Of a DNA stretch of 64,000 bases, positions 36,964 through 49,321 are shown one piece after another; within the stretch, counting starts at the first letter, position 1, and every line of letters begins with the position of its first letter. The notes under the pieces are model-generated. The model made no database searches. It was given only the letters and a program-made list of their open reading frames with translations, and had not been told where the DNA came from. This DNA is from Kudoa neothunni. Taxonomy: Eukaryota; Cnidaria. The position numbers and the translations under genes were made by a program. Location: positions 8,866,001 through 8,930,000 of the forward strand of contig OZ199839.1 in NCBI GenBank assembly GCA_964304625.1, read 5' to 3'.

Positions 36964-38281
36964 CCTATTCGACTAGAGTCGGATACACATGTAACCTACA
37001 CATCGTTTTGCAATAAACATCGAAAAATAGCAGATTATTTGCTTTTTTCGGAAATTATTCATAATTTCTATTTTATATTAATGTTAACAAAAACAACATT
37101 AAATTTTTCTGTGTTGATTTTCCATGTGGAAATCGCGATAAGGAGCTTTTAAGTTTTAGAGAGGACGGTGCAGGGTCATTCGTGACCCCAATTTAGACAT
37201 TTCCTCGTTTTATGGTACAACTCAAGTTATTATATCGTTTAAATTTCTTGTAATCTCCGTAGAAGAGTTTAAGTTTTTACACATACAGTCAAAATAAATG
37301 TATTGAATCTTTAGTAATAAATACTTGCATTTTATCAGTGTACGCAATACTTTATAATATTAAAGGTAATGGTAAAATAATTTTTTAAATAAAACAGATA
37401 CTATATGTAAATAATAAACTAATATAATCATTCTTGCTTAAAGCTGAAATATTTTAGCAGCATAAACAGAGAAGTATACAATGACCGCAATATCTAGATT
37501 AACGTTGTTATTTTTTATTCTACTGCAATATAGACTCTGGTATATTTTGATGTACTTGACAGTGATTTGTTCGTATGAATATAACACTCATACCACGGGT
37601 TTATTACATTTTTTGTGTTAAATAAATTTCTTTAAGCATGAAACAAATAGAATACTACTTTTTAAACTTATTAACTGTAATTATGAGATTTGGCAAGCAT
37701 AGTTGCAAAAAAGAGGCTAAAATTGTAAATAATTTCGTTTGAAAGCTAAATTATGTATTATATCAACAATAATACATTATTTTATTCGAACAAATATTTT
37801 TGTCAAAATAAATTGAATACAATTTATATTGGTAATTAATTATATACTTTATGTCGTATTTTAAAAATAAATAGATAAATATACGATTCATTATTTGTAA
37901 AAGTTATCCAATTTAATATCTTCAACTAAATAAATGTGTGTTGAAAATTTTTAATTAATGCTTATCTTTAATTTTGCAAGTAATTGGTGCATAAAAATTA
38001 CTCCACTGGTAATAATGTACTAATAAAAATATATAAACTAAAATGAATAATTATAATTGTTAATTAATGTTTTAAAAGTTAATTTGACATATAGAAATAA
38101 AGATAGATGACATATTATTTAGAAGGTTTACTATTCTAAATTTGGTACGTAATAATTAAGAAAATTTAAATAATAGTTACAGTATACTAATTAGGATAAA
38201 ATATGAAAATAATCAGCTATTTTTCGGTGTTTATTCCAAAATGATGTGGATTACACGTGTATCCGACTGTAATCGAATAGT
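36964..38281. mobile_element. Non-autonomous element with ~70-bp terminal inverted repeats
   Basis: The left end (CTATTCGACTAGAGTCGGAT, from 36964) and the inverted right end (CTATTCGATTACAGTCGGAT, from 38281) share about 70 bp, including GGATACAC, AATAAACA.CGAAAAATAGC and GATTATTT. The 1.3-kb interior is AT-rich with no transposase. A third, solo end lies at 30525. The superfamily was not decided; Tc1/mariner-like ends are possible. Confidence 0.75.
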
Positions 38282-40386
38282 AATTGAGGAAAAATTTAGA
38301 AGTAACTGATTTGAGCTCAATATTTACACACAATATTCTTTTGATTTATTATTGATACTCGTAAATGAATAAACGAGAAAAAACGCACGAAAGATGGTGT
38401 TTTTCTGAAGTCACATACTTTACCATTTCCCACACGGCTTTCGACCGCGCGTTTATGATTGGTGGATTACAACATTTATAATCTAAATGTTACAAAGACA
38501 TTGATTTTTACGTAGAAGTATGGGCTCGAATATAAATTTTGTCTGATAATGTCTTTGGCACGTGCGCATTAATTGATAAATTTTGTTTACTTTGGGTTTA
38601 TTAATTTTTATTTAAGAAAATGATTATTACACAATTTTATTAGGTGCAGCGTGCGCATTTTAGATTTTTCATTTTAGAATATACTTATTTTTAAACAGAA
38701 ATAAACAAAACTTCGTATTTAATCATGTTTCAACAACCGTTATTATCCCATGATCCTTTGATTTATATTTTCTTATTTTCATACAAAGTTGGTGCATTTT
38801 TATCACTAGAAAAATAATCATTATTTTTTAAATAAATTTTATTTACGTTATATATACTTACTATGTATATTTATCAACATTAACAATTTATCTTTTAATC
38901 CGTAAATCACACATCCATCTATTACGACCAAAATAACATCGTTCGTATTTATTAACGCAAATTGCCTGATAACAGATGACAACGTATTTTAAAGTTCGCT
39001 CTATTAGTAGTATGTGTATTCTTCGTGTAATGACATATTATGTATTTAATGAAGTAATCTTTAGATTTTAACATTAATAAAACAAAATTGATCGATAAAA
39101 ATGATTATATTACATATAATGCGGGTGCAACCAACTCGATCTTCTATTATTTGTTGTTTGTAGAAGTTATTTCACATCTGTAAACTTAATTATGTGGTAA
39201 TTTAGGTTTGATGTGATATGATAATTTTCAAAAACCTTCTTAGAAAACAAAAATAAAATAAATATCTAAAATGTAGTGTGTTTCAAACTAAAACATTAAA
39301 ATTATTTTAAAAGTCACAAATATAAGAATAATACACAATTTAGATCTTTAATGTAAAATTGAAATTTTACATAATTAATTATTAGTAATTCGTAGTTTAA
39401 ACATTCTGGGATCATCGTGAAAATGTAAGAGGAAGGATTATTAAATCCTTCATCATCCACTGTGACTCATAATTCTATTTATGAATCTAAAAAATTCCAA
39501 ATAACTTTCATATTAATATTTTAATCTAATTGTTGATATCTATTTTATCAAACTGATCCCTCTTCTTATTTACGATTTTTATAATTTTGAAAAATTCGAT
39601 TTGAGGAATGTTATAACATAAAAGGGTAGAGATTCAACTCAGTTTATTGTGACCATTTAATCCGGCACATAATTATATTATAGTATAATCCATTAAACAA
39701 TTTATCTGAATGCTAATTATTCAAGACAACAATATTTGATATTATATTTGTCTCTTAATGTGTTTTAATAGCCTAAGAAATCAGTGTTAAACAAATTATG
39801 ATCGATTCTTTAATTAAATTAAAAACTTTATGCATAAAAATTGATTTTTAATTATCACACGCATATGCATTTAAACGCAATTATTACGTATATTCGAACG
39901 TAGGATCTAATGAATTTATCGGTTGTGCAATAAATAAAAATTAATTCAAAAACAAGCCCTAATAGGTTTATAAAAATTTTACAATTATTATTACTCTCTC
40001 ATTTTCAAAGAAAAATCGAATCAACTCCGAACTCCTCTATTTTTTTATATGGTAGAATACAAAAATTAGTAAGAGTTCATTAGATATAGAAGACTTATCT
40101 TATGCCGCCAAATATTCAAAAGAAATTTTGGATGGATAAAGAAAACTATTTTTTTATAAAACTAAGGAAAAAAATTATTAATTGTATTAAATATATTAAT
40201 TAATTTATAAATAAAAACACCAAATTTACTAATAAGCTCATATCGAATATCAATCAGTTTAGCATTGTTTTTTAAAAAATGAAGATATAACCATAAAAAC
40301 ACAACAATTATTTATATCTATCTACTTGTTTTGTCGATTTTAAAGTTAACAAAAACAAAGGTTTTTGAAAACAACAATATTTAGCT
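38282..40386. other. Long AT-rich intergenic stretch
   Basis: No exons recognised on either strand up to the TFIIF-alpha stop. Confidence 0.5.
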
Positions 40387-42177
40387 TTATTTCATTGAGA
40401 AGTAGACTGTGTTGTTAACAACTCGTCTGGTGAATTTACATTTTTTCATGGCATCTCCCACCAATTTGACAAGAAGGTTTCTTGGTACATTAGCAGGAAG
40501 GCCATCGGTGACTTTTTGCATGAGTTCAGCAGAGGTGATGGAGTTGCCTTTGAGTGAAGCAGTAACCAATCGATGAACCTTTTTTTCAAGGTCAAACTTC
40601 TAAGATAAGTAGATTTCAATCTCATTGGAAAAGTGGGGAAAGTACCGATGATTTCGAATCGGAGGAAGACTGTTTATCAAGCACATTATTATTTTGTTGG
40701 GGAGCATTGGTATCAATAGAGGAGGACTTGGACAAGTTGGAATCCGACATCATCATATTTTCCAATTCAGGATTTGGATAATCACTGACACCAACACCAA
40801 GAGGTGGCAGTGCCAAATTAGAGTAGGTATTTTCAAGAGATTCAAAATCATCATCATCATCATCATCGTCGTCATCATCATTTTCACCGAAAGAATTCTC
40901 ATCACCTTCATCATCACTAATTTTGATAGCAAGATTGTTAACAATATATAGCAACACGTCAGATCTACCTATCATTCATTGGTCGTTTACGAGATTGAGT
41001 TTTTTTGGTAGCGTTGGATTTGGTGGGGTCGTCGTTGTTGTCTGAATCTTCACTGACATCATGAAACGCATCCTCGGAGTCTTCATTGTCAGCTCCATAT
41101 TTGTTTTCACCGGAAAGTGCTGCATTTAGGTCATCATCAGGTATTTTATCAGGTTCTTGATCATTTTGATTGAATGCGGCGACATCGCTACCTGTTATAA
41201 ATTATTGGTTATTTACTAATGTAAAGGTGTTGTTGACAAGCAAACACAACTACCAGAAGAATCAGACATATAATCAACTTCCATAGATTCAATATAATCA
41301 TTATCGTCGGACATGAATTCGTTGGTTGGTTTTGGTGTTTTTGATTTTGTCTACAGTGTCAGAAACATTAGTTGACACTGTCGATCTTGAATCGAGAAAT
41401 TACCCGATGATCATCATTATCTTGAATATCATCTTTGGAGTGTTGCTCTTTGGATGTAGATATTTGTTGGTCTCCGTTTGGGGTGAGATCATTGGGATTC
41501 ATCTTCATACGAATCATTTGGCGGGTGATAGCGTCGCGTTTGTTTCTCGCGGAAAATTCCTACACGACGACGACGACAACAACAGGCGGTGGTAAATTAG
41601 AATTAACACTACAACAAATTTTCACCTGTTCCGCTTCCTCCGCATTCAACGTTCTGTAGTTGATACAAGGCTTCATTTTGTACCAATCGCTAACGGGGAA
41701 AGCATCAAAACCACCATTATTATTACGACTAAGTAAAAAATAGGACGAGTTTGACATCACCATTTTCTCTTCGGTCCCATTAAATCTACAGCCAGTCAAT
41801 AATAACATGATATTTTCTGTCAAATGACTTTTTAACGTTATTTTTAATTTTTAGTCTCGAAAGAATGCATGTTTCTTCTAGAACAGGTGCGGAATTTTTT
41901 TGTTGTTGTCTTCGATCAGACTTCCCCTTTGTTGGCTCGTCACCCAAACTCGATTTTTTAATTTCCTTAGAAAATCGAAACTTTTTACAAGTAGAAATGC
42001 ATATTAACTATATTAGTGCCTACTTCTTCGACTGATTTCAAATCTAGAGGTACTCCAGTGCTGAATTGCATCAACGAGCAGTTATTTCTAACGGATAATA
42101 TACTCTAATATCAGCAACTGCGTTTATACCTACTTTCTAATGTGAATGGGGATGACAGTGTTGGTGAACGGTTGCAT
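40387..42177 (-). CDS. GTF2F1: TFIIF subunit alpha (RAP74)
   Basis: Nine exons (42177-42134, 42087-42024, 41980-41829, 41785-41626, 41559-41404, 41350-41254, 41191-40969, 40916-40646, 40599-40387) join in phase to about 459 residues; human is 517. TFIIF binds RNA polymerase II and acts in initiation and elongation. The N-terminal dimerisation region is short but recognisable (IPIHIRKNN, CILSRLKIKNNVKKFNGTE). The diagnostic block GGFDAFPVSDWYKMKPCI..RTLNAEEAEQ matches the animal RAP74 GAFEAFPVHNWY..RTLTAEEAEEE. A long Asp/Ser-rich linker follows, then a C-terminal winged helix (LVTASLKGNSITSAELMQK, ending NTVYFSMK). Intron 2 ends in TAAAAAG, a weak acceptor. It is head-to-head with importin-alpha. 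Confidence 0.93.
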
Positions 42178-42998
42178 CTCCAATGAATTACACAAATTCT
42201 AACCAAACGAGGACGGTGTTTGATCCACGAATCCCATCGAATATGCTCATCATGCGCTCTAGGAGTATTGTCGTCATAAGCACCGTTGATATTTTGCTTA
42301 TGTGTGGTAGCGGTCGTTAGTCCACTTCTACATATCCTAATTGATCTTGAGGAACTGTCACAATCCTCCTGAAATCAATAATAATTACCTCACAGGAGGC
42401 TTATCCAGCATTTCCTTACGTTGAATTCTTATTTCTTCGTACGAAAAGTTTATTATTAAATAAAGCGCAGTGTGTCACACATTGTTACGTTAGAGTAGAA
42501 AAATGTATCATTTTAAGTTTTGAAGGAGTTAATGAATTTTGATTGAACATACGGTCAAATCTCCACAAAATCTCATATTGGATATTAGGGCTCAAAGTTG
42601 TTGATAGGGGAGATTAATTTGAGGGCGAAAACAAAACCAATATTTGGTGCTTTGAATTAGTAGGTTTTAAGCTGATAAACCACAAAATGTGCCCCATTAA
42701 TATAGAGACTGCATCATTTTATGAGAATATCATTACAAATAATTCTATAACGGTGCCGAGGCTGCTCAATTTGATTGTTGTTAAAAATTAAATTTCAACG
42801 TTGACATTACTTTTCATATGGAGTTACTCTAAGAATAGAAATGCACATATTTTTTTGACTGACAAAGTTAGTGCGGTGTTACATAAACAGCTTTAAACGA
42901 TCTTTGAACGTGCAACCTTAATCTGATCGTTACCAAACACCTGGTTACAAATTAACAAATCAACTGTGATTCCTGGTGATCTAGCAAATTGGATTATT
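42178..42998. promoter_or_regulatory. Divergent promoter region TFIIF-alpha / importin-alpha
   Basis: 820 bp between opposed start codons; both promoters should lie here. No motif was assigned. Confidence 0.45.
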
Positions 42999-45735
42999 AT
43001 GAATAATCCATTCGTCGACGACACCAGCGAATTACCAACAGCAACGCTGTTTAACTCAAATTTTCAAATGGCGGAAAGTAGCAGTTTATCAGCTGCTACC
43101 AAAACAACTCGACCCAGCATCAGTCAAGGCAGTGCTCGGTGGCGAAGAATGTATCGAAGAAATTCAGAGGCATTTAAAGTATTTTAAAAGATTCTACATT
43201 TAATATTTAATACATTGAATGTGAAACTATTTTATTTTTGGAAAGGGGTCGATTCTCATACTTATCATTTAAATTTTAGGAAGTTAGAAGTCAATGTCAA
43301 ACCAACTTTCAACTACAACGAAATGTATCTATTCTAATATAATATTGTTTTATATTTTTAAATTTGGATTGTTCATTATTCGCAGAATAAACGAAATCAA
43401 CTGCTGTGTGAGAAAAGAAACGCTGAATTGAACAATATCAAATTTGGTGAACCCAGCTCAGGCCCCTCAGACAATAATAACTATGGTGCGAATAACCGTA
43501 ATGATAAGGTGTGAATAATAATCTTTTATTGGCTCGATCAGACACACATTACCTGTAAATATAGAACAAATCTTTTCAACAACCGGCTTACCAAAGCTCT
43601 TTGCCTAACGCCAACGATAGTGCGGATGTATTGGTGTTCTGTTTCAAAGTCTCTTATTCCTCATACTTACTGTAAATGTGTATTTTTTGGGTATTAGTCA
43701 ATTAAAAATTCGAAAAATGAAGATGAATTATTCCATATCCTCCAACAAATGATGTACGTGTAGATTGTGTAAATCTATGATTAATGTGAAGTTTATGTTT
43801 AGTTCTCATGGCATTCTTGATGACGAAAATTCGTTAAATGATGAAAGGATCCTTTTAGAGTGAGATAGACGGCCGAGTTGTTTGAAATATATCGATTTAG
43901 CACAGAAATTATTGTTTTCCTGACGAAAGTTTTGGAAAATATCAACAGGTTATTTGTTCGTCTTATTATATTCCGCTTCTATTCCACATCTTTAGGAATG
44001 ATATTATTCTGTATGTGTTATGTGTGCTGAAAAAATTGATTGTGTCGTGTGATATTTTCACCAAATACATGCTCTCTTCTAGTAAAATATCTCTGATGCA
44101 TATTACGCTTATCTTACTATAGCCTTACCGAAGAAACTTATTGGGCTTCTTCACAATTCCAATATGACTATTGTTGAAGTTGTGGTTGTTGTTATTGGGA
44201 ATCTAATGAGTAATTATTGTTATATAACCTGTTGACACCATGAATTGGTAATGATCTGAATATTTTTTAGTGCGAAATGTCGACTATAGAAATATGCTTA
44301 TCACCAGCGAAGAAACTATACATGTGCTAACCTCTATAAATCGCAATGAAGCTAGTGTAAATATTAGAAATGGTGTTGTGATCGGTTTGACTGATTTTTA
44401 TAGCACAATCACATTAAACAAGTGCTCTGGATATGCTGCTCGTTGTGTAGTTGCAGAAAAAATCCACCCGTCTTAGAAGTTTACAAAAAGGTAATTTGTA
44501 TGTCTTTGAAGAATAAATTTTTATTTTATCACGTCAGATTGTGTCTATTATTTCGTTCGCTTTGGATTACAACGTTGAAGTAATTTATTGAGATGATTAT
44601 TTTTTTCTAAAAAGTTTCAGTTGGCCAGTTATGCTCTATTAGCCGTTTCTTATATGGTGGCTCTTGGTGGAACTTATTTGGATGTGATCATTTGTAAGTT
44701 GTGAGTTTCTCTTATATTTTTATAGTTGGTGATTCAACGCAATTGTATCATTCGAGCAATGGAATGGCTTCAATCAGGAGAGAAACAACTTGAGGTTGAT
44801 CATTGTGTTAATTTACGACTCACTTGTGAGCCCATCCCGAATTTAAATTTAGATTCAAGCGCTTCACGTAATGGGAGAGTTGGTAGCTGACGAAGAAAAA
44901 TATGTAAAGGTAACATCATTGATATAGTGAACCTGCCCTACATCTGCAATTAGTATGCCATCGATATCAGACTACTCGACGAAATTTGCTTTCGAATCGA
45001 CTATGATGATTTTTACATTATAGAGGTGGTTTTAATTTAGGGTTTGCGTTTTTATTAGAATTTTAAAGTCGTTGTTTTTTATTATCTCCAATTTGGCTGA
45101 CACCAACCCACTCTACATCCAGCTGATGATTAATACTGGAATTATTGAAGCTACTTTCGACGTTATGGACAAATTTGTTGATAGAATACCAAATCTAATT
45201 TCATGGACTGTATGCAATTTTTTTACCAGAGCCCAGCCCAGACAGGTACACATTTTATTTTGTTTATTCTGATATTTAAGTGTTCGAGACTACTTATATG
45301 TATGCGTTGATTGATGTATAGGCCAAACTATTCATCAATGAAAGTTGCTTGAACAAAATCTCACAGCTTCTTACACTCGATAATGTACCGGTAAAAGTGT
45401 GCGCGTTAAACACTATTATTTCTATACTTGAAGTAATTGAATGACTTTAAACTAAAAAGTTGACTCTTTCGTCTACCCAACCATGTTAATTTAGGTAGCC
45501 AAGGGGCTTGATATCATTTCCGAGGTGGACGCACTTTTAGGTAAAACGAATATGTTGAAACTCATCGAAAACTGCCAACATCACCCAGATCATAATATTT
45601 ATTTACTAAGTCGTGAAATAATTGAAAAGTAATCATTGTCTTGTTGTGTACTTTGGATATGAATTTCTCATTTTTAGTTTCTGTTCATGGGACTCCACAG
45701 AAATGGTCCGATACGATCTCGCGATATCACAATAA
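42999..45735 (+). CDS. Divergent importin-alpha (karyopherin alpha), 20 exons
   Basis: Twenty exons join in phase to about 564 residues: 42999-43178, 43280-43324, 43386-43508, 43565-43627, 43698-43753, 43803-43832, 43901-43948, 43996-44081, 44123-44218, 44271-44421, 44457-44490, 44538-44579, 44621-44683, 44726-44794, 44853-44909, 44954-45025, 45069-45245, 45322-45432, 45495-45628, 45678-45735. A basic IBB-like N-terminus (SARWRRMYRRN..QLLCEKRNAEL) precedes ARM repeats. LPKKLIGLLHNSNMTIVE and VIGNLMSN match VPIFIKLLSSP..ALGNIAGD; KKNPPVLEVYKK matches GKNPPP; FFIISNLADTNPLYI matches TISNITAG. The C-terminus (MLKLIENCQHH..REIIENFCSWD) matches the family's final ARM and ..LIEHYF. The conserved Trp/Asn ladder for NLS binding is poorly kept, so cargo specificity may be altered. 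Confidence 0.85.
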
Positions 45736-47560
45736 TTTTTATGTTATTTTCACTGTTTTATTTGTTGTTTACTTCTATTCTTTCGCTCATAATAATATCT
45801 ATCCACATATTTATATTGAATTAATAATTTTACGATGTAAATTAGCACAAATTCAACTGTATTCTTTTATTAATTTATGTTATTGACAAGATTAAGGTTT
45901 TTTAGTTTACTTCTTCAAATAAACAGAATATAATAAATGGGCGGCAAATCGCAACTCATTGTTTATTTATCAGTCCATAGTTACTTCGCTGGATTATACA
46001 GATTTTATTATATACGATGTTGCGTGTTAACTTTTTATGTAGTTGAAAAATTTGCACCTTCCAAATAAAAATTAAAAATGTGATGGGAATCTACCCCAAT
46101 TTTTTATTCGGCAAAATTGTCTCAAATAAAAGTTAGCATTGACTGACAAAATATGAGGAAAATTTATTGGGTAAATTTTGAACAAATGACCAATTATTAA
46201 AGTTATATTCTATATTCTATATGCGCATGCGCACACAGTTTTGTTGTTACGTTTCTTTGGAGCATGATTGTGTTGATAGGTGTATTTTTTAATTTTAACA
46301 TTTAATTCAAGTTTAATAACAGCCGCCAATTAATTTCTCCCATTTTAAACAACGCAATGTAATACTGCGCAGCAAAAGACAAAATGATGTCAAACAATAC
46401 TTATTTCATATTAAAGTTTTCATACGCGTTTTTAAACTCTTTCTAAACACAAAAATTGTCAAATTGTTGAAAAATTATATCATGGTTTTTTGAATGCTCT
46501 CTACAACGCAGAACTAAGTCAACTGAATAAGACTCATCATGTTTTGAATAACTAGTATAAGAATAACGAGAGAATAAGGAGTTACCGATGTATTCAAGAG
46601 AGAAAAACATGCTTATATTAATTTGGCGCGTGCGCGTTGTTATCACATGTATAGTGTTTCGTTATTTATTCATTATTTACTAGATAGATTGTCCGTAAAT
46701 TTTCAAAAATGACATTTATTAATATTTTAAATAATTTTATGAATCCGTATTTAGTAATTAATTAATTAACGACTACTTTACGTAATGTATATTGAGTTAC
46801 ATGTAAAGTAGTATAAATAATTTTCCTCTCCAAATATTCCATTATGGTTAAATAGCTTAAATATATATATTTTTACATGTACGAAAACTAACTTTTTCCA
46901 ATATATACGTAGAAACAACACAATCCGAATCATCGTGCACAATCGGAGGATATCGGGTCTGCAGTATTATTAGATTTTTTCCTTATTCATTCGATAGAAT
47001 TATTTTATATTAAACAATATAGGTAAATACGATTTTATAAACTTAAATAAACAATAAAAAGTGTGGTTCATCGGACACCAAAACGACTGGGTGTATAGGC
47101 GATTTTGACGTGTTTGGTGGATTAATTGACCCAGGAATTATCCTCTTATCGTTAAAGGGTATCAACGTAATCTTGGAACCAAAATAGTTAAGAATTCACT
47201 ATTTTAACCATAATTATCACTTTATTATTCAAAATAGTAATATTTGACGTTAAATAACAAATACAAACAATTCATAGATAAAAACAGAAATGTCGATAAA
47301 TATAAGGAAGACATGGTCCCAAATTTTACAAATTCTTATGTAAATAGCATTTAAAAACTAATTTAGCATCATACTTGTATTGACCATATTTAAAATAATT
47401 GTGGAAACATCAAGTTAGTTTATAGCCGCCAATAAAAGAAAATCAGGACAAAGATCATGATTATTTTTCTGATTTCTAAGTGGATATGCAGTCGCTTGTA
47501 GAAATGACACTAGTTTTAACGGTATAACGAAACATTGGTCCAATGTGTAAATTTATTCCG
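45736..47560. other. Convergent intergenic region with a piggyBac-like end
   Basis: 3' flanks of importin-alpha and the pseudokinase. 46053-46110 holds TTCCAAATAAAAATT..GATGGGAATCTACCCCA plus a T-rich tract, related to the piggyBac-like ends at 24826 and 643. A GCGCATGCGC palindrome lies at 46223-46232. Confidence 0.5.
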
Positions 47561-49321
47561 TTAGGGATTTCGCTTAAAGCGATAAACATAATTTGTAACA
47601 CCAGTACGATTCGATTGTTCTCCTTGCTGGTTACCAGTGGTGGTGGGAGCAGTAGCAGCAGGGTTGACGTTACCATTTCCATTGGACGTTTGTTGATTTT
47701 GTTGGTTGTGCATTTCTTTCGATCCGTTTGGAGGCTGTAAGAAATAAGTTAATAAAGTAATTCACTGATCAAAAATGACAGTCTGCCAATTGTCAATGGA
47801 GACCGATTCATAAACTTACTTTTAACGTAGTTGATTGAGATGAAATATTAGAGCTGTTGGCACCATTGCTGGTTGTTGCTTCTGTAGGATGATCAAAGCA
47901 AACAATGTTTTTTCCGTGTTTCTTGATAATATAATCCCAAACATTTGAATCATGGAGTTTGTAATCGATCCAAGGACTGAGAAGTGCTTCAACTGCTTGA
48001 GTCCTTTCAGAAGGGAGGTAATGTGTGCAGGTGTCAACCAAATCTAAAAATTCCTTTCCAAATCCAGGTTTATTCAGTAGATTCTCGAATATATTCTTTT
48101 CAGGGTATAGTTTTTGTTTGGATGTGTCGGTTGGTGGTATTAGTTTATTGGGAGACGGAATTTGAGTTGGTTTTTCAAGCAACGACTTCGGCGCACTAAC
48201 AACATACATTAAACCACACTATCAACAATAACAATAGATGAATCACGATGGAATTCCATAGGAGTCGAAAAACTTTTCTGAGTATTGAGTGGTGAGAGTA
48301 AGTGAAAGCGGAGGTATACCTTTCACTTCCAAAATAGAACCTATCTGTTCGCCCTCGTCTTTTCCTTTGAAAAGCCGTTCTCCAGTGGCCAACTCATAAA
48401 GTGTGCATCCAAAACTCCACATATCGATGGCTTTTGACGCTCTCATCCTCAGCAGAACTTCGGGCGATCTATAGTTTAAACTTTGAAGTTCTACATTTTC
48501 AAGGTCTTCCAAAAATCTACTATCATGAAAGCCCGCAATCTAAATTAAATCAAGTATAGATGTGGTTGATATGCGATCAGCCATATGCAATGCTCATCTT
48601 GAGGACCTACCTTGATTTTGCTTTCATCGCCAATTTCTGTCACAATTTTACCAGGTATGATGTCGCTGTGGATAACCTTTAAATCATGCATGTACATGAT
48701 GGCGTGAAGAATTTGAATGGCGTAATTTTTGACTTGATCAGGAGGCAATCCATTACGATTGTTTTCCTCCTTGAGGAACGACCTAAGACTTCTTTCCCAA
48801 GGGGGGAAACTTAGACAATACACATCCTGATACAGGAAATAGGAGACCAAAGGTATGATATTGAAACAGTTGAATGGATCATTCTCTGTGAGCAGTTTTA
48901 AAATCACAATTTCTCTGGCGGCATTTCTACGATGCGAATGCAATGGCACAAACTTGGGCACAATTTTGGTATGGTTGTATCGTTTAGTTTTGTGATCGTA
49001 CGTTAGAACAATAGTGCTATAATTGCCATCGTGAATTGGTCTCATTATCTCATAGCGAAAACCCAAGTGATCGTTGAGGAAAAACTTGATATTGCTTTTT
49101 CCGATAAACTCCCTGTATGCCGTATCGGTGCGTTGAGTCAATTTGCCCATATAATAAATCTCTTCGTACTCTTTAACTTTATTGACATCCTCACGAGTCA
49201 GCAGATGACCGTGCAATTTAAGGACTCGATTCGCTGATAATGGTGTGGAACACTCTGTGTATTGAAGCTTATACACTGAGTTGGGTTCGTAGATAGCTCT
49301 ATCAGATGTTGGGCTCTCCAT
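47561..49321 (-). CDS. DYRK2/DYRK4-type pseudokinase
   Basis: Exons 49321-48611, 48539-48247, 48195-47820 and 47734-47561 join in phase to 517 residues. The N-terminus has the class-2 DYRK pre-kinase region (TPLSANRVLKLHGHLLTRED, then YEEIYYMG, like PLTPNTALKLYKDRLTPYE..EIYFLG). The kinase fold is complete, but key residues are changed. The Gly loop is IHDGNYSTIV; the catalytic loop HCDLKPEN reads HSDIIPGK (D220 kept, Lys and Asn lost); DFG reads GFH (residues 240-242). The alpha-C Glu (E137), SPE and DMWSFGC remain. Known DYRKs autophosphorylate and then act as Ser/Thr kinases. Without the metal-binding Asp and Asn this one is probably inactive and may be a scaffold. The C-terminal tail is Gln/Asn/Thr-rich. 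Confidence 0.9.

Noticed and set aside
46220-46640. NRF-1-like GCGCATGCGC palindromes as promoter elements
   Set aside because: They lie between two convergent gene ends, not upstream of a start, and similar motifs recur in non-coding DNA here.
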